Positions 23,301 through 31,885 of a stretch of DNA of 36,944 nucleotides are shown one piece after another. This DNA comes from Oscillospiraceae bacterium. GTDB lineage: Bacteria; Bacillota; Clostridia; Oscillospirales; Oscillospiraceae. The stretch spans positions 1 through 36,944 of the forward strand of contig JAGBBD010000022.1 in NCBI GenBank assembly GCA_017938625.1, read 5' to 3'. The position numbers were made by a program, and so were the translations under genes. Each line of letters opens with the position of its first letter. The stretch's first letter is position 1. A model generated the notes under the pieces. The model was not told where the DNA came from, searched no databases, and was given only the letters and a program-made list of their open reading frames with translations.

Positions 23301-25562
23301 GAGATCGTTGAAAATGCTGAGACCCATAAGGCTACTTGGGTCTGCGCATGGTGTAAGGATCAGGGCATCAACACCGAAGAAGCTTGTGTAGACACCACCG
23401 CACATGACGGCGTGTGCGACAAGTGCGGCGATGCCGTTGTGTGTAAGCACAAGGATGCCGAGGTCAAATACGAGAAGATGGACGGCGAAGTCCACAAGGA
23501 AATCTTCTCTTGCGATACCTGTGCCAATGCAGAAGCTGCAGCCGGCTGCGAAAAGTGCGCCAGCGCCTTTACTGAGGTGGAAGTCGAGTGTATTGACGAA
23601 GACCATGACCAGAAGTGCGATGACTGCGGCGATACCGTGGCATGCATGCACGATGGTGAAGACGACTACACCGAAACCAACAACAACGGTACCCACAAGG
23701 TCAAGTGCGACTACTGTGATGAAGTGAAGGAAGAAGCAACTGCCTGCGAGTACGAAAACTTCATCTGTAAGGAATGTGGCTACAACTCCGCTATCGCCAC
23801 CACCGGCGAAAACAAGTTCTACGGCTCCGTCAAGGACGCTGTGGCAGCTGTTGACGCAGAAGGCACCGTGACCCTGCTGAAGAATACCGAGATCACCGAA
23901 GCCATCACTGCAGACAAGGCATTCACCTTGGATCTGGGCGGCAAGGAGCTGACCATCAATGTGGAAGGCAGCGGCGGCGCTGTCAATGTGGCGGCTGCTC
24001 TGACTGTGAAGAACGGCAAGATCACCTCTGTCAACAACATTTTCCGTATGACGGAAGGCGAACTGGTTCTGGCTGACGATCTGACTGCTGCTTCCCAGAA
24101 CGGCTATGTTGTCTTTATTAGAGGCGGCAAGCTGAAGACTGCAGCAAAGCTGACGGCATCCGGCGGCTTTGCCACCATCACCGGCAACGGTCTGTATCAG
24201 GGCGATGCCGAGATCACCGGCGGCTCTGTGACCCATACTTCCGATATTGCCATTTCCTGGCCCCAGGACGGCAAACTGGTCGTTTCCGGCGGCACTATCA
24301 CCGGCACCACTGCTCTGTATGTCAAGGGCGGCGAAGTGGAGATCTCCGGCGGTAAGCTGGAAGCCACCGGCGAAATGGCTGACTTTGTCCATGGCGACAA
24401 CGGCGCCACCGCTACCGGCGATGCTCTGGTCGTGGAAAACAGCGATTATCCCGCAGCACCTCCCGTGGTGAACATCTCCGGCGGTACCTTCACTTCCAAG
24501 AACGCGCTGCCTGTGGTAAAGTATAGTGTCGAGGGTGCGGAAGGCGAAGCAACGCTGTCCATCACCGGCGGTACTTACGACTATGATGTGACCGAGTATG
24601 TGGCAGAGGGCTACGAATGCGTGGAAGCCAATGTGGATCTCATGTACACCGTGCAGAAGAAGGCAGTCATCAAGACTACCGTTGCCGGCTCCAACATGAA
24701 CCTGGGTAACGAGCTGCAGGTCAACTTCATTGTCAACAATCCTGTGGAGGGTGACTATGTTGCTTATGTCCATCAGGAAACCAAGGCTGAGGGCGGCGTG
24801 ACCTATACCATCGCTGACGAAGCTTGGGAAGCTTTCGGCACCACTCGTCAGAGAATCACAGTCCGTGTCCGCGCCATGGAAATGACCGATAAGCTGACTC
24901 TGACCATCAAGAATGCTGATGGCGAAGACATCATCGATCCTTACATCACCTCCGTCCGTGAGTATGGTGCAAAGGCTCTGGTCGCTGCTACCTCCTCCGC
25001 AGCTATGAAGACTGTGGTGGTCGATATGCTGAACTACGGCGCAGCCGCCCAGACCAACTTCAATTATAAGGCAGATGATCTTGCCAACAACCAGCTGACC
25101 GACGCTCAGAAGGCTCTGGCAACCGGCGCTGTGACTTGCGAAAACAAGCAGGTCAAGGATGCCAATACCATTGGCTCCAACCTGGCTCTGGATGACTGCA
25201 TCCTGCTGAATGTGTTCTTCAAGGGCTTTACCGGTAAGGACGTGGCAAAGACCTATGCCAAGGTCACCTTCACCAACTGGAAGAATGAAGCCAAGGAAGT
25301 CATCATCCCCGGCACCGAGTTCGAACTGTACAAGACTGCCGATCAGTACAAGGTCACCGTTGATGATATTGTGCTGGCTGATGCATCCTGCCTTGTGACT
25401 GTGGAAGTCTACGAGGAAGGCGCAGAGACTCCCTTCGCATCCTGCACCGACTCCGTGGAAAGCTACGCAAACCGTGGCGCAGCCACCGCTTCTGCTCCTT
25501 TGTATGAAGCCATCATGAAGTTTGCAACTTCCGCAAAGGCATACCTGCTGACCAGACAGTAA
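20382..25562 (+). CDS. Giant exported repeat protein: BspA-type leucine-rich repeats and Cys/His/Asp modules
   Basis: The protein has 1726 residues. A signal peptide (residues 1-24, MKKLLSVLLVICMLTALVVP then AAAAE) is followed by two LRR_5/BspA-like blocks (about 30-320 and 523-635; marks such as IGAYAFARMTNLQHADIP and IGKRAFYNCTNLTEVTIP). About ten modules (325-520 and 636-1135) have a C-x-H start, a middle His, CxxC, then CVDxDxDxxCDxC; these could hold zinc or calcium. A Gly/Ser/Glu linker lies near 445-465. Residues of about 1140-1420 are beta-rich with repeated ISGGT turns, like a short beta-helix, and 1424-1726 is a domain with NYGAAAQ seen at the end of many Clostridia surface proteins. 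No LPxTG motif is present. A role in adhesion to host or food matrices is inferred. Confidence 0.85.
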   Translation: MKKLLSVLLVICMLTALVVPAAAAEVASGDCGVTDATVKWSYDDVTKTLTLSGAGAMEDYTLNSVPWSEYRGEVEKIVIGDEITAIGAYAFARMTNLQHADIPASVTSVGTQAFAGDTSLLTVIMGNGVQTIKAQAFKDCTKLLGISLGSGLLTIGDKAFSGCSSLKKAFYIGTSSDWNNVDVGSDNSALTSVLEKLTGNVSGEVGEDNTWTMDPATLTLTISGTGSIPALTAQDPYGWSEYSNVIRELVIEDGVTGIGARAFKSCVNLTTARIGKDVATIGENAFQNCTCLETVYYGGSIDQWVALTENADTTLTSADIEPAEPCGHTLTKTTYNKKDDETHNVIVNCKTCNKQISDTLSDCVDSDKDLVCDNCGDAVACKHDGEENFAYVQVEGEEKHTVTVTCKICGEQKGNVSTANCVDANADLVCDKCEGAVSENLGSGEGSGEGDGEGSGEGEGSGDVTTCQHSETETVYVEVDGTNHTVKTVCKACEQTVGTETTEACVDSDKDFACDKCEAAMTYVAYRIDEATGTLYIWGNTEMDDYSTAPWYNQRAKITKAVIEYGVTYIGKRAFYNCTNLTEVTIPVSVKTVAAYAFYRCNILASVKYGGTEAQWDEISIQSYNEPLLKAVMTGACGHAQTTTTKTPNANGTHNITVTCDACGEVISSVKNQACDVKTTYEPGSNDTHTVVTKCTICGEVTTSKTENCTLTTTNVPNGDRTHTTTKTCSVCNATSTVKNPCVDENDNDLCDKCNADLACAHNGYLYQGYVSKYDEAADRYTHQSAHLCVICGESVLTTGNVITCVDADSNSVCDVCGQAIPCRHVGKYTQTEYFSNGFGTRTHQEADVTYCPKDDCDVADEKGILNTEIRKTAVDCVDVKGAFDDQLNPISDDVCDLCGQDLECSHAGTTEIKYEIVKTEDGKCIYEHVLIVYCTHCKKNVTEDQMDCKDKNSDGKCDACGAACDHNYEYTYEIVENAETHKATWVCAWCKDQGINTEEACVDTTAHDGVCDKCGDAVVCKHKDAEVKYEKMDGEVHKEIFSCDTCANAEAAAGCEKCASAFTEVEVECIDEDHDQKCDDCGDTVACMHDGEDDYTETNNNGTHKVKCDYCDEVKEEATACEYENFICKECGYNSAIATTGENKFYGSVKDAVAAVDAEGTVTLLKNTEITEAITADKAFTLDLGGKELTINVEGSGGAVNVAAALTVKNGKITSVNNIFRMTEGELVLADDLTAASQNGYVVFIRGGKLKTAAKLTASGGFATITGNGLYQGDAEITGGSVTHTSDIAISWPQDGKLVVSGGTITGTTALYVKGGEVEISGGKLEATGEMADFVHGDNGATATGDALVVENSDYPAAPPVVNISGGTFTSKNALPVVKYSVEGAEGEATLSITGGTYDYDVTEYVAEGYECVEANVDLMYTVQKKAVIKTTVAGSNMNLGNELQVNFIVNNPVEGDYVAYVHQETKAEGGVTYTIADEAWEAFGTTRQRITVRVRAMEMTDKLTLTIKNADGEDIIDPYITSVREYGAKALVAATSSAAMKTVVVDMLNYGAAAQTNFNYKADDLANNQLTDAQKALATGAVTCENKQVKDANTIGSNLALDDCILLNVFFKGFTGKDVAKTYAKVTFTNWKNEAKEVIIPGTEFELYKTADQYKVTVDDIVLADASCLVTVEVYEEGAETPFASCTDSVESYANRGAATASAPLYEAIMKFATSAKAYLLTRQ

Positions 25563-25573
25563 TCCCTAACAAC

Positions 25574-25606
25574 AAAAAAGACCCCCTCGGGGGTCTTTTT
25601 TGTTTA
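25574..25606 (+). terminator. Terminator of the giant exported protein gene
   Basis: AAAAAAGACCCCC and GGGGGTCTTTTTT with a two-base loop form a classic intrinsic terminator 12 bases after the stop codon. The next 150 bases (25607-25760) hold no gene I can support. Confidence 0.9.
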
Positions 25607-25763
25607 GGCAATAGTAAATAAGTGTGGTGTCGGCTGTGCTGCGATGTCCCGAATGCAGGCACTTCCATGCCCACAAACTGCGTTTTATACGAATTTGGCA
25701 AATATTATTGGTTGCTTGGTTTAAAATTAGGGGAAAATTTCGGAAAAATATCGCAAATAACCC

Positions 25764-25792
25764 TTGCAATTTCCAACTTTGGGCATTATAAT
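25764..25792 (+). promoter_or_regulatory. Promoter of the rimP-nusA-infB operon
   Basis: TTGCAA (25764-25769), 17 bases, TATAAT (25787-25792). It should start RNA near 25799, about 70 bases before rimP. Confidence 0.8.
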
Positions 25793-25817
25793 GTAGGTAA
25801 TTGATCGTATGTTGACT

Positions 25818-25845
25818 AAAGACTGGGGAACGCTCCCCAGTCTTT
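25818..25845 (+). promoter_or_regulatory. Leader hairpin before rimP, possible attenuator
   Basis: A 12-bp perfect stem (25818-25829 with 25834-25845, loop ACGC) ends in TCTTTCTTG. It lies inside the transcribed leader, so it may end part of the transcripts early. Leaders of nusA operons are known sites of NusA feedback in other bacteria; here that is inferred. Confidence 0.6.
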
Positions 25846-25867
25846 CTTGTTGGAAAGGACGGGATCT

Positions 25868-26320
25868 ATGAAGATCACAGAACAAGTCTGGCAGTTTGCC
25901 GAGCCCATTGTGACAGAAAAAGGCTGCTCCTTGTGGGATGTGGAATATGTCCGTGAGGGCGGCGAATGGTATCTCAGACTCTATATCGACAAAGACGGCG
26001 GTGTGGATATCACCGACTGTGAGGCCGTGTCCAGAGCTGTGGACCCCATTCTGGACGAAAAGGACCCCATTCCGGAAAGCTACCATTTTGAGGTCTGCTC
26101 CGCAGGTCTGGAACGTGCGCTGAAGCGCCCTTCCGATTTTGAAAAGTTCATGGGTGCCAAGGTGCTCGTGAAGCTCTATCAGCCCAAAAACGGCTCCAAG
26201 GAGCTCAAGGGTGAACTGAAAGCCTATGAAAACGGCGATGTGACCATCGAACAGGCAGGAACTGCCATCACGCTGAAAAAACAAGAGGTCGCCCTTGTGC
26301 GGCTCTACGTGGAATTTTGA
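25868..26320 (+). CDS. rimP: Ribosome maturation factor RimP
   Basis: The protein has 150 residues, typical of RimP, which helps assemble the 30S subunit. It shows the N-terminal alpha/beta domain with CSLWDVEYVREGGEWYLRLY (split here: LWDVEYV near 24, YLRLYIDK near 37), DCEAVSRAVDPILD and the diagnostic YHFEVCSAGLERAL near 78-91, then the C-terminal SH3-like domain. The ATG at 25868 follows GGAAAGGA; a TTG at 25847 would place the leader hairpin too close. It is the first gene of the operon, 15 bases before nusA. Confidence 0.95.
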   Translation: MKITEQVWQFAEPIVTEKGCSLWDVEYVREGGEWYLRLYIDKDGGVDITDCEAVSRAVDPILDEKDPIPESYHFEVCSAGLERALKRPSDFEKFMGAKVLVKLYQPKNGSKELKGELKAYENGDVTIEQAGTAITLKKQEVALVRLYVEF

Positions 26321-26335
26321 CAAGGAGGAAAAGAC

Positions 26336-27421
26336 ATGAACGCCGAAATTTTTGCCGCACTTGCCCAGCTGGAAAAGGAGCGGGGCATCCCTCAGACCTA
26401 TATGCTGGAGAAGATCACCCAGGCTCTGGTCGCTGCTTACAAGAAGGATAAAGACGGCTACACCGACAACGTATTTGTTGACGTGCAGGACAATAACATG
26501 AAAATGTATGTCCAGAAGGAAGTGGTGGAGGATGTGATCAGCCCTGCCACCGAGATCTCTCTGGACGAAGCCAGAAAGATCACCGCCCGTGCCGAACTGG
26601 GCGATCTGGTCAATGTGGATGTGCAGACCCAGGCATTCGGACGCATCGCCGCCCAGACTGCCAAGCAGGTCATCATTCAGGGCATCCGCGAAGCCGAGCG
26701 CGGCATGGTCTTTGAAAGCTTCTCTTCCAAGGAACACGAGATCCTTACCGGCACGGTGCTGCGCATCGAGCCTGCCTCCGGTGATATGACCATCCGCATC
26801 GGTACCGGCAACGACAAGACCGATGCGCTGCTGGCAGGTACCGAGCAGGTGCGCGGCGAGGAATACAAGGAAGGCGACATGATCCGTGTCTATGTGGTGG
26901 AAGTCCGCCGCAGCAACCGTGGCCCTCAGGTCATCGTTTCCCGTACCCATCCCGGTCTTGTCAAGCGTCTGTTCGAGCTGAACGTGCCCGAGATCGAAAA
27001 CGGTCTGGTGGAAGTCAAGTCCATCGCCCGTGAAGCCGGCTCCCGTACCAAGATCGCCGTGTGCGCAACAGAAGAGAACATCGATGCCGTGGGCGCCTGT
27101 GTCGGCCCCAGAGGCGGTCGTGTAGGCGCCGTGGTGGATGAACTGCACGGCGAGAAGATCGACATCGTTGTCTGGTCCGAGAATGCCGACGAGTTCGTAG
27201 CTTCCGCTCTGTCTCCCGCCGATGTGGTGTCCGTCAGCGTTCTGCCCGGCATGACCAAGGCCTGCCGTGTGGTGGTGCCCGATGACCAGCTGTCCCTTGC
27301 CATCGGCAAGGAAGGTCAGAATGCCCGTCTGGCAGCCCGTCTGACCGGCTACAAGATCGATATCAAGCCTGCCTCTCAGGCAGATGACCTGTCTGAAGAA
27401 GAGGTCGTAACGGAAGAATAA
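26336..27421 (+). CDS. nusA: Transcription termination/antitermination factor NusA
   Basis: The protein has 361 residues, the Gram-positive form without the acidic repeats of enterobacteria. An N-terminal RNA-polymerase-binding domain (1-130) precedes an S1 domain (LTGTVLRIEPASGDMTIRIG, near 140-200) and two KH domains with VGPRGGRV (near 260) and IGKEGQNARLAARLTG (near 322-337). It binds RNA polymerase and nascent RNA and adjusts pausing and termination. An AAGGAGG site precedes the ATG. In KH1 the usual GARV reads GGRV, a mild variation. Confidence 0.96.
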   Translation: MNAEIFAALAQLEKERGIPQTYMLEKITQALVAAYKKDKDGYTDNVFVDVQDNNMKMYVQKEVVEDVISPATEISLDEARKITARAELGDLVNVDVQTQAFGRIAAQTAKQVIIQGIREAERGMVFESFSSKEHEILTGTVLRIEPASGDMTIRIGTGNDKTDALLAGTEQVRGEEYKEGDMIRVYVVEVRRSNRGPQVIVSRTHPGLVKRLFELNVPEIENGLVEVKSIAREAGSRTKIAVCATEENIDAVGACVGPRGGRVGAVVDELHGEKIDIVVWSENADEFVASALSPADVVSVSVLPGMTKACRVVVPDDQLSLAIGKEGQNARLAARLTGYKIDIKPASQADDLSEEEVVTEE

Positions 27422-27445
27422 GCCCGAAGGCACAAGGAGGTACCC

Positions 27446-27721
27446 ATGCAGAAGAAAATACCCATGCGCCAGTGTGTCGGCTGCCGTGAGATGAAGCCCA
27501 AGAAGGAACTGATCCGTGTGGTCAAATCCCCGGAGGGTAGCATCAGTCTTGATTTCCGCGGCAAGGCACCCGGTCGGGGCGCCTACCTGTGCCCGGATGG
27601 TGCGTGTTTGAAAAAAGCCATCAAGTCCAAGGCGCTGGAGCGCGGATTTGAAACGGCGATCCCTGCCGAGATCTATGAAGATCTGACCAGGAAGATGGAG
27701 GAGGGCGACCATGGAGAATAA
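27446..27721 (+). CDS. rnpM: RNase P modulator RnpM (YlxR family)
   Basis: The protein has 91 residues. MRQCVGCREMKPKKELIRVV near the start and DFRGKAPGRGAYLC near 43-56 are the family marks; paired Cys (CVGC, and C56/C63) suggest a structural metal or fold Cys. YlxR of Bacillus has been reported to bind the RNA of RNase P. It is the third gene of the operon with AAGGAGG before its ATG, and its last bases overlap the next start. Confidence 0.93.
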   Translation: MQKKIPMRQCVGCREMKPKKELIRVVKSPEGSISLDFRGKAPGRGAYLCPDGACLKKAIKSKALERGFETAIPAEIYEDLTRKMEEGDHGE

Positions 27722-28145
27722 CAAAGCCCTCGGCTATCTCGGTCTTGCCCGACGGGGCAACAACATCGTCATTGGCGAAGAGCCTGTGGGCGCGGCTTGC
27801 CGTGCATCCCACGCAAGGCTTCTGATCCTGGCAAAAGACGCGGCGGACAACACCTGCCGCAGAGCGGCTTCCTTCGCAGGCGGCGGCAAGCCCCCTGTTT
27901 TGAAAGTGCCCTTCACCAAGGATGAGCTTGGTATGGCGCTGGGCTGCAATGCCTGTGCCATGGCGGCATTTATCGATGTGGCGCTGGCGCTGGCATTTGT
28001 CAGAGCGCTGGGTGAGGAAGAAAAACACGCTGCTTTGCTCGAGACCCTTGAAAAGCAGACAGACCGTGTGCTCAAGCGCCGCAAGGAAGAAAAAGCGCAC
28101 CGGAAAAACATTCGTCAGGGCAAGAAAAAGCCCGTGAAATCGTAA
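27711..28145 (+). CDS. L7Ae-family ribosomal-type RNA-binding protein (YlxQ-like)
   Basis: The protein has 144 residues. It begins [20 protein letters not shown], followed by [12 protein letters not shown], the L7Ae/L30e fold that binds kink-turn RNA. A basic C-terminal tail of about 30 residues ([18 protein letters not shown]) extends beyond the usual 100-residue core. The start overlaps the end of rnpM by 11 bases, so translation is coupled. The position between rnpM and infB is the standard place for ylxQ. Its precise RNA partner is unknown. Confidence 0.88.
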   Translation: MENNKALGYLGLARRGNNIVIGEEPVGAACRASHARLLILAKDAADNTCRRAASFAGGGKPPVLKVPFTKDELGMALGCNACAMAAFIDVALALAFVRALGEEEKHAALLETLEKQTDRVLKRRKEEKAHRKNIRQGKKKPVKS

Positions 28146-28174
28146 ATCTCTATCTACGGAGGTGGCTATACTAT

Positions 28175-30523
28175 ATGAGTAGTCTTGTGAAGTATCGTAT
28201 CAGCGAAATGGCCAAGGATTTTGGTGTCCCCAGCAAGGAGATCACCGCTCTGGTCACAGAATTTTATGAAAAGCCCAAGTCCAGCCAGCAGGTCTTGACG
28301 GAAGAGCAGCTCAATGTGCTCTTTGACGTGATGACCCTGCGTAATCAGATCGAATCTGTGGAGCAGGTCTTTGCCACAGCGGCACCTGCCGAGCAGCCCA
28401 AGGAAGAGCCTGCCAAGGAAGAAGCACCCAAGGCGGAAGCAAAGGCAGAAAAGACTGCCGAAGCACCCAAGGCAGAAGCCAAGCAGGAAGCAAAGCAGGA
28501 GGCAAAGCCTCAGCCCGAAAAGCCCAAGGAGCCCGAACGCAAGCGTGAGCGCCGCGTCATCGATACCAGTGCTGTCACCGTCAATGCAGATCGCTTTGAC
28601 GACCGCGTGGATGTACTGGTCTCCGAGCGTGCCCAGAACTATTCCGGCGGCAAGCAGAAGATCGGCAACAAGAACAAACAGCAGAACCGCAACAAGTTCG
28701 GCGGAAACAAGCGCCGTAACGAGGATCAGGAAAAGATGCGCCGTCTGCAGCTGGAGGTCGCCAAGAAGGCACCTCTCACCGTCAAGATCCCCGATGAGAT
28801 CACCGTCGGTGAGCTGGCTTCCCGCATGAAAAAGTCCGCTGCCGAGGTCATCAAGTATCTGCTGGTCAACCTTGGCATCATGGCATCCGTCAACCAGACC
28901 ATCGACTATGATACTGCCGCTCTGGCAGCAGAAGAACTGGGCTGCAAGGTGGAGAAGGAAGTCATCGTCACCATCGAAGAACGCCTGATCGACGACAGCG
29001 AGGACGCAGCGGAAGATCTGGTCACCAGAAGCCCTGTCGTGGTCGTCATGGGTCACGTTGACCATGGTAAGACCTCTCTTCTGGACGCTGTGCGTCAGAC
29101 CAATGTGGTGTCCGGCGAAGCCGGCGGCATTACGCAGCATATCGGCGCTTATACCGTGGATGTGAACGGTCAGTCTCTGACCTTCCTGGATACCCCCGGT
29201 CATGCTGCCTTTACCTCCATGCGCGCCAGAGGCGCCATGTGCACCGATATCGCCATTCTGGTGGTGGCAGCCGATGACGGCATCATGCCTCAGACCATCG
29301 AAGCCATCAACCATGCCAAGGCAGCGGAGATCCCCATCATCGTTGCCATCAACAAGATGGATAAACCCACCGCCAACCCCGACCGCATCAAGCAGCAGCT
29401 GACCGAGTACGGTCTTCTGCCCGAAGAATGGGGCGGCGACACCGTCATTTGCCCCATCTCTGCCAAGGCAGGCACGGGCATCGACGAGCTGCTTGAAATG
29501 GTGCTGCTGACTGCCGAAGTGCAGGAACTGAAAGCCAATCCCGACCGCCGCGCCAAGGGCGTGGTCATCGAAGCCCGTCTGGACAAGAACCGCGGCCCCG
29601 TTGCAACGCTGCTGGTGCAGAACGGTACCCTCAGCCAGGGCGATATTCTGATCGCCGGTACTGCTGTGGGCCGTGTCCGTGTTATGACGGACGACAAGGG
29701 CAGAACGGTCAAGACGGCAGGCCCCTCCACGCCCGTGGAAATCACCGGTCTTGCCGAAGTGCCCGGTGCAGGCGATATCTTCAATGCAGTTGAAGACGAG
29801 CGCATGGCACGTCAGCTGGTGGAGCAGCGTAAGGAAGACGCCAAGGCTGCCGCCAACAAGTCCAAGGGCAAGGTCTCTCTGGAGGATCTGTTCGCACAGA
29901 TCCAGGAGGGTCAGATGAAGGAACTGAACCTGATCGTCAAGGCAGACGTGCAGGGCTCTGCGGAAGCTGTCAAGGCATCTCTGGAGAAGATCACCAACGA
30001 GGAAGTCCGTGTCAAGGTCATCCATGCAGGTGTCGGCGCCATCAACGAAAACGATGTGCTGCTGGCTTCCACCTCCAATGCCATCATCGTCGGCTTCAAC
30101 GTCCGTCCCGACTCTGTGGCACAGGCAGCTGCTGCCAGAGCCAAGGTCGATATGCGTATGTACCGCGTCATCTATGATGCCATCGACGAGATCAAGGATG
30201 CCATGAAGGGCATGCTGGATCCCAAGTTCAAGGAAGTCATCATCGGTCATGCCGAAGTTCGCCAGACCTACAAGGTCTCTGCCATCGGCACCATCGCCGG
30301 CTGCTATGTCAAGGACGGCAAGATCACAAGAGACGCGCAGGTTCGTGTGCTGCGTGACAATATCGTTATCCACGAAGGTGTGCTGGGCAGCCTGCAGCGC
30401 TTCAAGGACAGCGTCAAGGAAGTTGCCGCCAACTACGAGTGCGGTATGTCCATCGACAAGTACAACGATATCAAGGAAGGCGATATCTTCGAGTGCTTCG
30501 TCATGGAGCAGATCAAGGAGTAA
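28175..30523 (+). CDS. infB: Translation initiation factor IF-2
   Basis: The protein has 782 residues. The N-terminal IF2_N motif ([20 protein letters not shown], residues 7-26) is followed by an Ala/Glu/Lys/Pro-rich linker (about 75-125), a second IF2_N unit near 205-255, and the GTPase core with GHVDHGKTS (G1, near 294), DTPGH (G3), NKMD (G4) and SAK (G5). Domains II to IV follow, with the C-terminal fMet-tRNA-binding part ([16 protein letters not shown]). It brings initiator tRNA to the 30S subunit. GGAGGTGG precedes the ATG. The linker is shorter than in E. coli. Confidence 0.97.
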   Translation: MSSLVKYRISEMAKDFGVPSKEITALVTEFYEKPKSSQQVLTEEQLNVLFDVMTLRNQIESVEQVFATAAPAEQPKEEPAKEEAPKAEAKAEKTAEAPKAEAKQEAKQEAKPQPEKPKEPERKRERRVIDTSAVTVNADRFDDRVDVLVSERAQNYSGGKQKIGNKNKQQNRNKFGGNKRRNEDQEKMRRLQLEVAKKAPLTVKIPDEITVGELASRMKKSAAEVIKYLLVNLGIMASVNQTIDYDTAALAAEELGCKVEKEVIVTIEERLIDDSEDAAEDLVTRSPVVVVMGHVDHGKTSLLDAVRQTNVVSGEAGGITQHIGAYTVDVNGQSLTFLDTPGHAAFTSMRARGAMCTDIAILVVAADDGIMPQTIEAINHAKAAEIPIIVAINKMDKPTANPDRIKQQLTEYGLLPEEWGGDTVICPISAKAGTGIDELLEMVLLTAEVQELKANPDRRAKGVVIEARLDKNRGPVATLLVQNGTLSQGDILIAGTAVGRVRVMTDDKGRTVKTAGPSTPVEITGLAEVPGAGDIFNAVEDERMARQLVEQRKEDAKAAANKSKGKVSLEDLFAQIQEGQMKELNLIVKADVQGSAEAVKASLEKITNEEVRVKVIHAGVGAINENDVLLASTSNAIIVGFNVRPDSVAQAAAARAKVDMRMYRVIYDAIDEIKDAMKGMLDPKFKEVIIGHAEVRQTYKVSAIGTIAGCYVKDGKITRDAQVRVLRDNIVIHEGVLGSLQRFKDSVKEVAANYECGMSIDKYNDIKEGDIFECFVMEQIKE

Positions 30524-30526
30524 TCT

Positions 30527-30895
30527 ATGGCATCTAATCGTATCGGTCGGATCAACGAGGATCTGCAGCGTGAGCTGAGCGCCTTGATCCGCACCTTGAA
30601 AGACCCTCGTGTGCAGCAGTCTATGGTATCCGTCACCAAGGTGGATGCCACAGGCGACCTGCGCTACGCAAAGGTCTATATCAGTGTTCTGGATAAGGAC
30701 AAGAGCAAGGAAACGCTCAAGGGTTTGAAGTCTGCTGCAGGCTTTATGCGCCGTGAGATCGGCAGCCGCCTGCGTCTGCGCTATACTCCGGAACTGGTCT
30801 TCGAGGAAGACGAGTCCATGGCATACGGCGCACGGATGTTTGACCTGCTGCGCAGCCTTGAAAAGAAAGAGGAAAACCATGAAGACGGTGAATGA
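30527..30895 (+). CDS. rbfA: Ribosome-binding factor A
   Basis: The protein has 122 residues, a single KH-like domain: NRIGRINEDLQRELSALI at the start, then KDPRVQQSMVSVTKVDATGDL and AKVYISVL, with SRLRLRYTPELVFEEDES near 83-100. It binds 16S rRNA during late 30S assembly. It starts 3 bases after infB and its end overlaps the next gene by 17 bases. Confidence 0.95.
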   Translation: MASNRIGRINEDLQRELSALIRTLKDPRVQQSMVSVTKVDATGDLRYAKVYISVLDKDKSKETLKGLKSAAGFMRREIGSRLRLRYTPELVFEEDESMAYGARMFDLLRSLEKKEENHEDGE

Positions 30896-31829
30896 AGCGG
30901 CATTGTGGCTGCAAAGCCATGATACCTATGTCATTTTGACCCACTGCCGTCCCGACGGTGACGCAGTTGGCTCTGCCATCTCTCTGTGTCTCGGCTTGAG
31001 AAGTATCGGGAAAACTGCGTATATCTGGAAAAATCCCCAGTTTACGCCGAGGTATCTGCCAAGACTGCAGGGACTGGTCATCGATACCGTGCCGGAACAT
31101 GCCACGATTATTTCTGTGGATATGGCAACGGAAGGACTGCTTCCCATCAACGGAAAAGACTTTGCAGGCAAGATCCTGCTGAGTCTGGATCACCACCCCA
31201 GCAACACCGGCTATGCACAGCACAGCCTTGTTCTGGCGCAGTGCGCTGGCTGCGGGGAACTGATCTGGGATCTTTTGGAGGAACTGGGTGTTGCCATCAC
31301 CAAGGAAATGGCAGAGGCGATCTATATCGCCATCTCCACAGATACGGGGTGCTTCCGTTTTTCCAATACCACTGCCCACACCTTTATGACCGCTGCCAAG
31401 GCGGTGGAGCACGGTGCGGACATTGCGCCCATCAACCGGGAACTGTTTGAGATCAAATCCAAGGGCCGCCTGCGGCTGGAGAGCCGCATCATGGCGAATA
31501 TGGAATTCTACGCAGACGGCAAAGTTGCCATTGCGTGTCTGCCCCAGACCTGGGTGGAAGAACTGGAAGTGACGGAGGACGATCTGGACTCCATTTCCGG
31601 CTTCCCCCGCACCATCGACGGTGTGCAGGTGGGCATCATGGTTCGGGATTCCGAGCCGGGCAAGGCTAAGCTGTCTGTGCGCACAGCAAACGGCTATGAC
31701 GCCTCTGCCTACTGCAGCAAGCTTGGCGGCGGCGGACATAAGGCTGCGGCAGGCTGTGCTGTTGCAGGCACACTGGAAGACGGCAAAAAAGCCATTTTGG
31801 AAGTTCTCAAACAAGAACAAGTGATCTAA
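30879..31829 (+). CDS. nrnA: DHH/DHHA1 family phosphoesterase (NrnA-like oligoribonuclease/pAp phosphatase)
   Basis: The protein has 316 residues. DHH motifs are visible as THCRPDGDAVGS (near 21-32), SVDMATEGL (near 79) and LDHHPSNTGY (near 103); the C-terminal DHHA1 domain has GGGGHKAAAG (near 285). NrnA breaks down short RNAs and pAp, and some members degrade cyclic dinucleotide products. The ATG at 30879 has AAAGAGGAAAA and overlaps rbfA. A longer frame from 30753 lies entirely inside rbfA and is not supported. Confidence 0.92.
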   Translation: MKTVNEAALWLQSHDTYVILTHCRPDGDAVGSAISLCLGLRSIGKTAYIWKNPQFTPRYLPRLQGLVIDTVPEHATIISVDMATEGLLPINGKDFAGKILLSLDHHPSNTGYAQHSLVLAQCAGCGELIWDLLEELGVAITKEMAEAIYIAISTDTGCFRFSNTTAHTFMTAAKAVEHGADIAPINRELFEIKSKGRLRLESRIMANMEFYADGKVAIACLPQTWVEELEVTEDDLDSISGFPRTIDGVQVGIMVRDSEPGKAKLSVRTANGYDASAYCSKLGGGGHKAAAGCAVAGTLEDGKKAILEVLKQEQVI

Positions 31830-31835
31830 GCGTGT

Positions 31836-31861
31836 AAGGGCGGACTGCGACGTCCGCCCTT
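31836..31861 (+). promoter_or_regulatory. Intercistronic hairpin between nrnA and truB
   Basis: Arms AAGGGCGGAC (31836-31845) and GTCCGCCCTT (31852-31861) form a strong stem without a T run. It is more likely a processing or stability element than a full terminator, so truB and ribF probably stay in the operon. Confidence 0.6.
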
Positions 31862-31885
31862 GCGTATTATAGGGGAGGGGAAACC

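Noticed and set aside
20394-24773. A 1459-codon open frame on the minus strand opposite the giant exported protein gene
   Set aside because: The plus frame has a signal peptide, repeats and a proper binding site. The antisense frame lacks motifs and arises from the strong codon bias of the plus strand, which avoids the codons that give antisense stops.
25727-27724. A 665-codon antisense frame over rimP-nusA-rnpM
   Set aside because: The three plus-strand genes are canonical, and the antisense frame would cross the operon promoter.
28166-30880. A 904-codon antisense frame over infB
   Set aside because: infB is unmistakable on the plus strand. The antisense frame has no ribosome binding site and no recognisable domain.
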